Source of the DNA: Promethearchaeota archaeon
GTDB taxonomy: Archaea > Asgardarchaeota > Lokiarchaeia > Sigyniarchaeales > Promethearchaeaceae
Assembly (NCBI GenBank): GCA_016933055.1
Contig: JAFGBS010000009.1
Span: forward strand, 509,590 to 573,589
Direction: 5' to 3'
DNA length: 64,000 nt
The translations under genes were made by a program, and so were the position numbers. The notes beneath the pieces were generated by a model. That model did not search any database. It saw only the letters and a list, made by a program, of their open reading frames with translations, and was not told the origin of the DNA. Positions 18,414 to 26,977 of this stretch are shown piece after piece (positions within the stretch are counted from its first letter, which is position 1; each line of letters begins with the position of its first letter).

Positions 18414-19979
18414 ATGAACATAAAAACGGATTTTCTTATCATTGGTGCGGGTATTGCGGGATTAAAAGCAGCAACTGAATTGCAAAAATATGGAAACGTT
18501 CTGGTACTTGTAAAACAAACACTCCCCGAATGTAATACTTATTATGCTGCCGGTGGAATTTCTTGTGTTTGGAGTAATGAAGATTCCTTTGAACAACACA
18601 AAAAGGATACTATGGTTGCTGGGGATGGTTTATGCAAAGAATCAGTGGTAGATGAGATAGTTCGTTCAGGTCCTGTGCGCGTTAAAGAATTAATTGAGTG
18701 GGGTGTTCAATTTGATAAGAAAGAAGATGGGCATTATGATCTAACTCGCGAAGGGGGACATTCTCAAAGAAGAATTCTTCATGTTCAGGATCTTACAGGA
18801 CAAGCGATTTTAACCACACTACTAAGTAAGCTAAGGACTTATTCTAATATTGAGGTACGTGAACATAATATTGCAATTAATTTATATGGCCGTGATAATA
18901 TATGCAGAGGTGCCTATGTTCTAAACAAAAAATCAAATGAAATATATACGATTTCTGCTAAAGCTACTATTTTAGCAACAGGTGGGTGCGGAAAAGTATA
19001 TCTTTATACCAGTAATCCGGATATAGCTTCTGGAGACGGTATTGCAATGGCTTATCGCATCGGTGCTGCAATTTCGAATATGGAATTTGTCCAATTTCAT
19101 CCTACTTGCTTATATCATCCTTATGCAAAGAATTATCTCATCTCAGAATCGTTACGAGGTGAAGGTGCGCAATTATTAGACAAATCAGGCCACAAATTCA
19201 TGGAAAATTATCATCCGCTTAAGGAACTAGCGCCTCGCGATATTGTATCTCGTGCAATTGATGATGTTTTAAAACGCACAGGTGATGACTATGTCATGTT
19301 GGATATTTCGTTCAAAGATGCGGATTATTTACGTAAAAGGTTTCCTGGCATCAATGAAAGTTGCTTAAAATATGATATAGATTTTACTAAAGAACCAATC
19401 CCTGTTGTTCCTGCAGCCCATTACATGTGTGGAGGTATTATGGCAAATACCAGGGGGGAAACCAATGTTAAACGACTGTTTGCTATTGGTGAATGCGCGT
19501 GCACAGGGTTGCACGGTGCGAATCGTCTTGCTAGTAATTCCTTACTAGAGGGATTGGTATGCGGTTATAATTGTGGAAAATATATAGGTACTCATTTAGA
19601 ACAATTTGGAGAGAATTCTCTTGATTTTCCTGATTGGGAAGAAGGTCATGCTGTAGACCCCAAAGAAGCTGTAGTCATTACTCAAAATTGGGACGAGATT
19701 AGACGAGTCATGCAAAACTATGTGGGAATCGTCAAAACTGACACATGGTTGAAAAGAGCATGGGATCGTTTGAATCTTATCCATGATGAAATAGATCAGT
19801 ATTATTGGGATTTCCGTATCACTTCTGATTTAATTGAGCTGCGAAATCTCATTACTGTTGCTAGATTGATTTTGAAATGTTCAAGAGCCCGTAAGGAAAG
19901 CCGCGGGTTACATTATAACCTAGATTATCCGAATAAATCGAGATTAGTTCGGGATTCTGTGGTGAAATATTATTGGTAA
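18414..19979 (+). CDS. nadB: L-aspartate oxidase
   Basis: NadB oxidises L-aspartate to iminoaspartate with FAD, the first step of de novo NAD synthesis. Seen are the FAD-binding motif FLIIGAGIAGLKAATEL, the AAGGISCVW segment, the REGGHSQRRILH active-site block, QFHPT, and the GECACTGLHGANRLASNSLLEGL block. The length of about 520 residues is normal. The frame opens at TTG 18405; ATG 18414 is the better start. No nadA or nadC is beside it. It is divergent from the aldolase gene. The related succinate dehydrogenase flavoprotein is less likely, given its length and lack of partner subunits. Confidence 0.9.
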   Translation: MNIKTDFLIIGAGIAGLKAATELQKYGNVLVLVKQTLPECNTYYAAGGISCVWSNEDSFEQHKKDTMVAGDGLCKESVVDEIVRSGPVRVKELIEWGVQFDKKEDGHYDLTREGGHSQRRILHVQDLTGQAILTTLLSKLRTYSNIEVREHNIAINLYGRDNICRGAYVLNKKSNEIYTISAKATILATGGCGKVYLYTSNPDIASGDGIAMAYRIGAAISNMEFVQFHPTCLYHPYAKNYLISESLRGEGAQLLDKSGHKFMENYHPLKELAPRDIVSRAIDDVLKRTGDDYVMLDISFKDADYLRKRFPGINESCLKYDIDFTKEPIPVVPAAHYMCGGIMANTRGETNVKRLFAIGECACTGLHGANRLASNSLLEGLVCGYNCGKYIGTHLEQFGENSLDFPDWEEGHAVDPKEAVVITQNWDEIRRVMQNYVGIVKTDTWLKRAWDRLNLIHDEIDQYYWDFRITSDLIELRNLITVARLILKCSRARKESRGLHYNLDYPNKSRLVRDSVVKYYW

Positions 19980-20003
19980 GAAAAAGAAAAATAAAAAGAA
20001 GAA

Positions 20004-20819
20004 TTACTTTCTAGCGCGTATTAGATAAGACCATTTTATTATTAGGGACAGAACTACAGCTAAAATTGCAATTCCTGTAGATATTACAATTCCAGTTTCA
20101 AGAGGTATGACACTTACCCGTTTTATTATAATACCCGCTAGTGCCCAGATTATCACCAAATTATATCCAATGTCTTTTCGGGTAAAAATATTTAAGATTG
20201 AAATAACTGCTGCAGCAGCAATGACTATTATTGTCCAGAAGGCTTCTGAAATACCAAATCCTGTTAGAACAGGCACCAGATTTTGAGTAACCAATACCGC
20301 AACAACATTTGCTATTGTAGCGACAGTAATCCAGCCTAAATAGAGACTAAAGGTCAGATGCACTAGAATGATCTCTTTCCATGGTACTTCACGTTTTCCA
20401 ATTCCCAAGCGTAGATAGACCACAATCAAAGATGCCAGAAGGAGAAGCATCGCAAATAGCGAAATGAACACATATTGCCAGTGCCATAAGAAAATCCATA
20501 CAAAGTTACCAACTGAAGACAAAATAAACCATATTCCAACCCTATTTATTGCTTCTACATCTTCTTCCTTCTTGGTGATGAGAACATATACATTATATCC
20601 TCCAAACAGAAGAAACCATAAATAGATGATCCCCCAAATAGTGAAAGTGATCCCTGCAGGCACAAAAAGGTTTGGGATGGCGTCTGACAATGTTCCTGTA
20701 TCAATTCCATTAAGAGGTAATATAGAAGCGAGGGCATTTACTGTTATCACCGCAATTATACTCACTAGATTTCCGATTACAAACCAAATTACTTTTTTGT
20801 TTTTATCCATTTTATTCAC
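20004..20819 (-). CDS. TspO/MBR-like membrane protein
   Basis: The 271-residue protein has about eight membrane segments and the signature NLFVPAGITFTIWGIIYLWF near residues 50-70. This matches the larger TspO/MBR-related proteins (PxGxxFxIWGxIY). TspO proteins bind porphyrins and other hydrophobic ligands and act in stress signalling, but the function of this long branch is not established. It is convergent with nadB. It follows the UbiA gene on the same strand at a distance of 124 bases. Confidence 0.75.
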   Translation of the reverse strand: MNKMDKNKKVIWFVIGNLVSIIAVITVNALASILPLNGIDTGTLSDAIPNLFVPAGITFTIWGIIYLWFLLFGGYNVYVLITKKEEDVEAINRVGIWFILSSVGNFVWIFLWHWQYVFISLFAMLLLLASLIVVYLRLGIGKREVPWKEIILVHLTFSLYLGWITVATIANVVAVLVTQNLVPVLTGFGISEAFWTIIVIAAAAVISILNIFTRKDIGYNLVIIWALAGIIIKRVSVIPLETGIVISTGIAILAVVLSLIIKWSYLIRARK

Positions 20820-20943
20820 TCTATGTTTTTGTAATAATCTTATTCAAATACTTAAAGACTTAAACATGAATAAAAATTTGAGATATATTAAGATTGGTTA
20901 GTGGTACTTCACAAAAATCCTCATTATTTTATTTTTTAGAAGA

Positions 20944-21756
20944 TTATGCAACGAGTAAATTTCTGATAATCAGAACGAGAAAATACAACAAAATTATATT
21001 TCCAAGTATTATTCCGACATCTTTTACTCCAGATTTCGGTCGTTCTGGTTTCCGGAATACATAGATGGAACCAATTGGGATAAGACAGAAAGGAATGAAA
21101 TAGATATCATCTAAGACAATAACAGTGATTATTCCAACTCCAATCGTTATTAATGAGGATAAGATGACAATAATTTGTTGAATTTTTAATGAAAACCGTG
21201 TTATTGCGTCTCCATCAATTGCTTCATGAACTACTTGACCCGTAAATGCGAATGCAAAAAATGTTATCATTAAAAACCATTCTTGGCTACTAACAACTGG
21301 TGTCAGTCCAGAGTCGATCTTAATTATGAGATATGGTAAAAAAACATGACTTATTCCCAAAAGAATTTGATTTATTATGGGTATGTGCTTTTCCAGACAG
21401 TATACGATTACACATACTATTATTATGCCCAATATTATTCCATTAATCCAATTTTCGATTATTGCTCGTATGAATAGCATCGTACCAAAAATAAACGAAA
21501 GGATAGAAATAGTTAAAATTTCCCTCCATGTAAAACCGTTAATGCGTTCAATAGTGTCCGTTTCCTCGGGATTCCGTACATCTATCATGTCATTTAAAGT
21601 ATTACCCGTTATTGCATACAAGAAAAATCCCATTATTATGTCAATATATCTCCATAATACTAAATCATGTAGATATATTGCTAATAAGCATGGGATGAGT
21701 ACGGAAAAAGTATATCCTAATCGGAGTAAATCAAAGCGTCGACTCACATTAATCAA
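20944..21756 (-). CDS. UbiA-family prenyltransferase
   Basis: The 270-residue membrane protein carries the first Asp-rich UbiA motif NDMIDVRNPEETD (N-D-x2-D) and a second motif HEAIDGDAITR, with about eight membrane segments. UbiA enzymes join a polyprenyl diphosphate to an acceptor such as a quinone precursor, a chlorin, or in archaea a glycerol-phosphate lipid (digeranylgeranylglyceryl phosphate synthase). It lies 27 bases after the RuBisCO stop on the same strand. The acceptor cannot be inferred. Confidence 0.82.
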   Translation of the reverse strand: MINVSRRFDLLRLGYTFSVLIPCLLAIYLHDLVLWRYIDIIMGFFLYAITGNTLNDMIDVRNPEETDTIERINGFTWREILTISILSFIFGTMLFIRAIIENWINGIILGIIIVCVIVYCLEKHIPIINQILLGISHVFLPYLIIKIDSGLTPVVSSQEWFLMITFFAFAFTGQVVHEAIDGDAITRFSLKIQQIIVILSSLITIGVGIITVIVLDDIYFIPFCLIPIGSIYVFRKPERPKSGVKDVGIILGNIILLYFLVLIIRNLLVA

Positions 21757-21783
21757 GAAGGATAAGAATTAGTATAATAAAAA

Positions 21784-23457
21784 TTAGTTTAATAGATCGG
21801 GACGATGTTGTAGTAAATCCGTTTTTAAGGGGGGATACAGTGAAATTGCTTTCTTAAGTCCTACTGACTCGGGTCTTGGGCTTGAATATTTTCCATCCTT
21901 AGGATACGTGCGTTTATCTGCTGATACAACGATTTTTGTGTCTTTAGTTAAGGTTTTCAACCACTTCACATACAATGGGTGATTCCATTTCCGAATTGCA
22001 AGCATTGTTTCAAAATGGTTACCAATAATCTCGATTGGGCCTTTGCCTGCCTGAATAGCATCTCTAGCTTGCACCATGGACTTAGCACCACCAAAAGTGC
22101 CCAAATCATGTGCATGAGTACCTCCGCCCGCTTGGAAAATGATATCTTGATTATAATTCTTCCCTGTTGGGTCCATTTCACGACTAACATCCCACATTAC
22201 AGGGGCTTTAAGACCACCAGAACAAATTGGACGTACAGTTTTAAGGGTACCTAGCGGCCTAAATAATGGTTCTTGATTTTCTAAGGGTTCCTTCTTTCCT
22301 TTTTCCATTTTACCTTTGGGAGCTCCAATATGAAGTTGATCAATTCCTGCCAATCGCGCAAATAATGCAATAACTCTCATTGAGGTACCATGTCGTAACT
22401 CGAGTAGTTTCCCATTTACAATGATTTCCGGATAAATAGTTCTATCACCATGTCCCGCTCGATGTCCATGCAATATCATATCTGGATATCTTTTTCGGAT
22501 GGTTTGAACTGCGGTAAACCCTGCTGCGAGGACATCTATCATTAAACAATTACCTCCTAATGATTTGATTAAATCTGCCCGTTGAAACATAACATCAATT
22601 TCACCACTGGTAATATTGGGAACATAAATTAATTTTCTACTTGTTTCTTTCTCAATTTGCTTTACAATTTCTAATACTTTTCGCACACGAGATTCAAACA
22701 TGCAATATTTTTGATCCGTGAGATTTTCATCATCCTTCACTACATCTAAACCTGCTAAGAAAGAACGATGTGCAGTTTTTGCCCAATCTTCAACACTCAA
22801 TCCCGTTTTCGGTTTAACTATGGTACCAACCGTAATTTTGTTTCCTAATAATTGTCTGAGACCTTCGTTACCGATTTGGGGACCCAAAAAAGAATCAGCA
22901 AAATCATCAGGAAGATCTAAATCTTCAAGGCGGACACCATATGTGGCACTTGTCATCCCATTATAATTACCCTCTACAACACTAAGTAACTGTGGGAGGT
23001 TTCCATACTCAAATCCTTGCTTTGGTAGTGCAATGGCTGCCATACCGGTTTTCATATTTACTCCAACTACTTTCGCTTGAAGGATTTTCATATTTTCCTT
23101 AGAATTTTTATCCATCTCTTCAAGAGTAATCGTTTTTAAGTCGGGATCCCATGTTCCTGTTGATTCTTCCGCTGCGATGTCTAAGCTTGACCATAAGAAG
23201 TCGTAATCTAATTTACCAGTTTTATTACGCGGGTTGATAGATAGATACATTATAATATAATTTTGTTTAATTCGTTCATAGGAATAGTCAAAATCATTAT
23301 CTGGAAAATACGGACCAAATCGTTTTCGAGATTTTTCATCCATAATTGACATATCAGGAGGAGTTAGGTTATACGCTTTAAACAAGTTACATGATACAAA
23401 TGGGATCTCTACTGATTCTTCAAATAATACCCAATTTTGAATTTCTACCACGTGCAA
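21784..23457 (-). CDS. rbcL: Form III ribulose-1,5-bisphosphate carboxylase/oxygenase, long variant
   Basis: RuBisCO adds CO2 to ribulose-1,5-bisphosphate. All catalytic residues can be placed: Lys215 and Lys217 (IVKPKTG), the carbamylated Lys241 in KDDEN, His332, Arg333 and His336 (HGHRAGH), His376, the loop-6 Lys383 (GAPKGKME), Ser413 (ICSGG) and the GGG at 444-446. It is therefore an active RuBisCO rather than form IV. At 557 residues it is about 80-120 longer than archaeal forms I know of. The excess is an N-terminal stretch and a tail after residue 470. The isomerase gene upstream ends five bases before it. In archaea this pair recycles nucleotide ribose to 3-phosphoglycerate. Confidence 0.93.
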   Translation of the reverse strand: MHVVEIQNWVLFEESVEIPFVSCNLFKAYNLTPPDMSIMDEKSRKRFGPYFPDNDFDYSYERIKQNYIIMYLSINPRNKTGKLDYDFLWSSLDIAAEESTGTWDPDLKTITLEEMDKNSKENMKILQAKVVGVNMKTGMAAIALPKQGFEYGNLPQLLSVVEGNYNGMTSATYGVRLEDLDLPDDFADSFLGPQIGNEGLRQLLGNKITVGTIVKPKTGLSVEDWAKTAHRSFLAGLDVVKDDENLTDQKYCMFESRVRKVLEIVKQIEKETSRKLIYVPNITSGEIDVMFQRADLIKSLGGNCLMIDVLAAGFTAVQTIRKRYPDMILHGHRAGHGDRTIYPEIIVNGKLLELRHGTSMRVIALFARLAGIDQLHIGAPKGKMEKGKKEPLENQEPLFRPLGTLKTVRPICSGGLKAPVMWDVSREMDPTGKNYNQDIIFQAGGGTHAHDLGTFGGAKSMVQARDAIQAGKGPIEIIGNHFETMLAIRKWNHPLYVKWLKTLTKDTKIVVSADKRTYPKDGKYSSPRPESVGLKKAISLYPPLKTDLLQHRPDLLN

Positions 23458-23462
23458 TCCTC

Positions 23463-24404
23463 CTAAAATTGTCCTACGGGTTTTAAATCGGGATACTGTT
23501 CATAAAACACACGTGATACTAATGTTGCAGGAAAAATCCCTGCTTCGGTAATCAATGCATCTATATATCGTCTGGATACAGTTTCAAAGGCTGGATTCTT
23601 GATTTTTAGTTCTTTCGGTTTATTTTCCCAAATTTCAGTATAATCACGCATTTCTATTTTTTCTAATGTTCCAAAAACCGATTCGGGATTATATTTCAAT
23701 AACGGAGTCGCCACATAATAGGGGATATGCATTTCCCGAGCTACTAGTGCGAGTAATCTTGATCCAATCTTATTAAGAACCGTTCCTTCGGATGTGATTG
23801 CATCTGCACCAATAAGAATCATATCGATTGGGTAATTTCGAACAACCCAACGCATTGCACTATCCACTACTAAGGTAGTTTCAATATTAGCATCCAAAAG
23901 CTCTTGCGCAGTGATATACCCTTGGAAACGTGGTCGCGTTTCGGTGCAAAATACATGGAAATTTTTTTGTTGTTCTTTTGCTCGCAACAAAATTCCCGTA
24001 ACAACTGAAGAATGACAATGGGTCAATATATTGAAATATCGTTTGGTTGGAATTCGTTCAGAACCGATTTCTTTTATTCGTTCTTTTGCATTTCTCAGTG
24101 TTTCAATATAAATTTTTGAATATTCGGTGACATAATCAGCGATATTCACACTTGGATCTTCCTTGAGATAATTTAATTTATTCAAAACAAATTGGAGTCC
24201 GTTACGCAATGCGGGTTCCGTAGCACGAGCGTTTTTGATTAACTCCTTCGCTTTTATTAAATCATTGAATAATTTTCTTGCCGGTAAATTCTGATGTCTC
24301 TGTGTAAAATCGTGCAGTAACTCCATTCCATATTTAGCAACATTTGTTGCACCCTGTACACGCAATGATTTGATTTCATCTAATTTATGTAATAATTCTT
24401 TCAT
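23463..24404 (-). CDS. Ribose-1,5-bisphosphate isomerase (eIF2B-like)
   Basis: This eIF2B/MtnA-family enzyme converts ribose-1,5-bisphosphate to ribulose-1,5-bisphosphate, the substrate of the neighbouring RuBisCO. The active-site Cys130 in THCHSS and Asp201 in IGADAIT are present, as is the NKIGS segment. At 313 residues it has the normal length. The 3' end is five bases from the RuBisCO start, so they form an operon. True eIF2B alpha subunits lack this Cys/Asp pair. The AMP phosphorylase that would complete the pathway is not in this window. Confidence 0.9.
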   Translation of the reverse strand: MKELLHKLDEIKSLRVQGATNVAKYGMELLHDFTQRHQNLPARKLFNDLIKAKELIKNARATEPALRNGLQFVLNKLNYLKEDPSVNIADYVTEYSKIYIETLRNAKERIKEIGSERIPTKRYFNILTHCHSSVVTGILLRAKEQQKNFHVFCTETRPRFQGYITAQELLDANIETTLVVDSAMRWVVRNYPIDMILIGADAITSEGTVLNKIGSRLLALVAREMHIPYYVATPLLKYNPESVFGTLEKIEMRDYTEIWENKPKELKIKNPAFETVSRRYIDALITEAGIFPATLVSRVFYEQYPDLKPVGQF

Positions 24405-24496
24405 TTCTTCTCTCTTCTTTTACTTTAAGTTTCAGTTCATGATTGCTATTGTGAAAAAATATTTCTTATGGCTTATTTCTCTATTTACCTCATTGA

Positions 24497-24721
24497 TTAT
24501 TTTGTCCCAATCTGTTTATTAGTGTCATCAGGACTGGTAGATTTCTTAGTTTCTAAATCTCGAGCAACATAAAATGTTCCTCTGTAGTTACATTTTGGGC
24601 AGTGATAAATTTTCGGGGTTATCCATCCTCCTACATTATCAGCTAATTCCAACTTGTGAAAGCAATTTGGACAATATGGAACTTCAATATGTTTCTTGCG
24701 TTTTAATTTCAAAGGGATCAA
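24497..24721 (-). CDS. Small zinc-ribbon protein
   Basis: The 74-residue basic protein has two C-x2-C knuckles (CPNC and CPKC, about 23 residues apart) that form one zinc ribbon, and a polar tail. It lies between the ThiF-like gene and the isomerase gene on the same strand. Small stand-alone ribbons in archaea often bind RNA or transcription complexes. No specific role can be given. Confidence 0.65.
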   Translation of the reverse strand: MIPLKLKRKKHIEVPYCPNCFHKLELADNVGGWITPKIYHCPKCNYRGTFYVARDLETKKSTSPDDTNKQIGTK

Positions 24722-24790
24722 TACCTCTTATGTTGCTTAATTTTTAGAATTTTTCCATGATTTCTCATGTAAACGATTGAAAACATATGC

Positions 24791-25525
24791 TTAGCAGAAA
24801 CATTTGGGATTTTTTGATAGTTTCACTTGAAGGAACTGCATTTGTTCTAAATCCACCATTATTAAGGTATTCAGTAATCGTCCCTCCTTCCTCAACAACC
24901 CTTTAATTACTTCAGCTGCCTGCATAGCTCCCAATGTACCCGCAGTAAAACCAAATATTCCAATAGGATCCGAATAGTTATCCAAAGCACCTTCTATGTC
25001 AGATTTACCAAAAACACATCGGTAACATGCAGTTTTATGAGGTATTACAGACATCAATTGTCCTTCGAATTCCCGAACCCCAGCAATTGTAAAGGGAATA
25101 TTCATTTTGATACCAATGTCATTCACAAGAAATTTGGTTTGTGCACTATCACTGGCATCCACTAGATAATCTGCGTCTGAAATGTAATCCGCATAATTTT
25201 TATTTGTTAATTTCGCATTAATGATATTTATTTTAACATCTGGATTAAGCTCGTTTAATTTAATTTTTGCTACATCAGTTTTTAATGAACCTAAATCGGG
25301 GATGGAGTACAATATTTGTCGATTTAAATTGGATATTGAAACAGTATCATATTCAATTAATGTTAAGGTTCCAATTCCCATAGCGACGAGATAATAGGCT
25401 AATGGGGATCCCAATCCTCCAATTCCAACCTGTACGACATGTTTTGAAAGAAGTGACTCTTGTTCTCCCTCAGAAATTTTTCCAAGGTGACGAGAGTATC
25501 GCTCTTTTTGTAATGGTGTGAGCAT
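24791..25525 (-). CDS. ThiF/MoeB/E1-like adenylyltransferase without a thioester cysteine
   Basis: E1-like enzymes adenylate the C-terminal Gly of ubiquitin-like or sulfur-carrier proteins. The ATP site is intact: GIGGLGSP (34-41), Asp60, Asn68-Arg69-Gln70 and Asp126. A CYRC knuckle (167-170) and a terminal Cys-Phe-Cys (242-244) should bind zinc, the second knuckle being unusually short. The Cys found in MoeB and Uba4 at the SCAEAG/TCGDAG position is replaced here (NYSDPIG). No other Cys exists, so a thioester step is unlikely. This fits sulfur-carrier activation better than canonical ubiquitin transfer. Confidence 0.88.
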   Translation of the reverse strand: MLTPLQKERYSRHLGKISEGEQESLLSKHVVQVGIGGLGSPLAYYLVAMGIGTLTLIEYDTVSISNLNRQILYSIPDLGSLKTDVAKIKLNELNPDVKINIINAKLTNKNYADYISDADYLVDASDSAQTKFLVNDIGIKMNIPFTIAGVREFEGQLMSVIPHKTACYRCVFGKSDIEGALDNYSDPIGIFGFTAGTLGAMQAAEVIKGLLRKEGRLLNTLIMVDLEQMQFLQVKLSKNPKCFC

Positions 25526-25699
25526 AATAATTTCAATTGTAAAAACCTAATATGTCTAACTTTTTCGAAAAGTTTTTTTGGTAATATTAATATGAACACT
25601 TAAAGAAACCGAAATTTTAGGAACGACGACAAAACCAGCAAATCGGTGGTACCACGCGTTTTCTGAATAATTACTGGGTATATACACGTTGATATAAAA

Positions 25700-26911
25700 A
25701 TGAAATTTAACGAATTTGGAATTAAGGACGAAATTGTCAAGGCATTAGAAGAAAAAAACATTATAGAACCTACGAAAATCCAAAAACAAGCGATTCCAAT
25801 TGCTTTAGAAGGAAAAAATATTATCGCTCAAGCGAAGACTGGTTCAGGAAAAACCTACGCATTCTCAATCCCGATTATTAATCAAATCAAAGCAGGAAAA
25901 GTACCTGAATGCCTCATTCTTGTACCTACTCGAGAACTCTGTAGGCAGGTAGCGCAAGTAATGAAACATGCGTCAAAGTATTTGCGAAATGTTCGGGTAC
26001 TGCAAGTATATGGTGGCATATCGATAAATCCTCAGATCCTCACACTTCAGAAAGGAGTGAACATTGTTGTTGCAACTCCAGGTCGATTGATTGATCTCTA
26101 TGAGAGAAAGGAAATTTCTTTTGATAAAATTCGATTTGTAGTTCTAGACGAAGCGGATCGTATGCTGGATATGGGATTCTTCCCGGATATCCAATATATT
26201 ATGAATCAAATTCACACGGATCCTCAATTAATGCTTTTCTCTGCAACTATCTTGGAAGAAATCAAAGTTTTAAGCCAATCCTTTACTCGTGGAAACTATA
26301 CGGACATTAATGTCTCCAAAGATAGTCTCACAGTAGAAAATACAAACCAACTTTATTATTTGGTCAAACATTTTAAAGATAAATACTACGCATTCGTGCG
26401 GGTTCTAAGAAAACTAAAACCACAAATGAAGCATGTCTTGGTATTCACTAATACAAAAAAAACAGCAATGTGGTTAAAGGGAAGATTAGAAAGAGAACGC
26501 AACCTACCTTTCAAGATTGAAATGTTATCAGGAGATTTGTCTCAAGCAAAAAGAGAAGTGGTTACAAAGAAGTTTAAAAACCATGAGATTGATTTTCTTA
26601 TTGCGACTGATGTGGCTGCTCGAGGTTTAGATATAGCAAATGTTTCTCATGTAATAAATTATGATGTCCCACAATATACAGAAATATATGTTCACCGTAT
26701 TGGGAGGACCAGCCGAATGGGAAAAGAAGGTACGGCCTTAACATTTGCTTTGCAAGATGAATATCGATATATTTGCCAGATTGAAGGATTCATTGACAAA
26801 ACGCTTCAAAAGGTCGAAGTACCTCCACGAGCTAATCTATCTAAGAATTCTGGGGAAGAACATAGAAAATCTGGTGGAAAATCACAAGCTCGAAAAGTAT
26901 TACCTTTTTAA
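25700..26911 (+). CDS. DEAD-box RNA helicase
   Basis: The 403-residue helicase has the complete core: a Q motif near 8-30 (FNEFG and PTKIQKQAIP), motif I AKTGSGKT (45-52), Ia PTRELCRQ, II VLDEADRMLDMGF, III FSATI, and in the second RecA domain ATDVAARGLD and HRIGRTSRMG. It unwinds or remodels RNA with ATP. A short basic tail after about 385 may help RNA binding. It stands divergent from the ThiF-like gene. Such archaeal enzymes work in ribosome assembly, RNA decay or cold response; which one is not visible. Confidence 0.93.
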   Translation: MKFNEFGIKDEIVKALEEKNIIEPTKIQKQAIPIALEGKNIIAQAKTGSGKTYAFSIPIINQIKAGKVPECLILVPTRELCRQVAQVMKHASKYLRNVRVLQVYGGISINPQILTLQKGVNIVVATPGRLIDLYERKEISFDKIRFVVLDEADRMLDMGFFPDIQYIMNQIHTDPQLMLFSATILEEIKVLSQSFTRGNYTDINVSKDSLTVENTNQLYYLVKHFKDKYYAFVRVLRKLKPQMKHVLVFTNTKKTAMWLKGRLERERNLPFKIEMLSGDLSQAKREVVTKKFKNHEIDFLIATDVAARGLDIANVSHVINYDVPQYTEIYVHRIGRTSRMGKEGTALTFALQDEYRYICQIEGFIDKTLQKVEVPPRANLSKNSGEEHRKSGGKSQARKVLPF

Positions 26912-26977
26912 AAGGATAATAATCCCATTTATTATTATTACTCTAAACAAGTAGCATAATCCTTTTGGGTGAAGTCA

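Noticed and set aside
21377..21772. A 131-codon plus-strand ORF
   Set aside because: It is antisense to the UbiA gene, which has clear Asp-rich motifs.
11057..25525. A complete ubiquitin cassette made of the Ubl and the E1-like enzyme
   Set aside because: The genes are 13 kb apart, the E1-like protein has no thioester Cys candidate, and no E2 or JAMM protease is seen in the window.
26745..26954. A 69-codon plus-strand ORF at the end of the helicase gene
   Set aside because: It overlaps the helicase C-terminus in another frame and has no motif.
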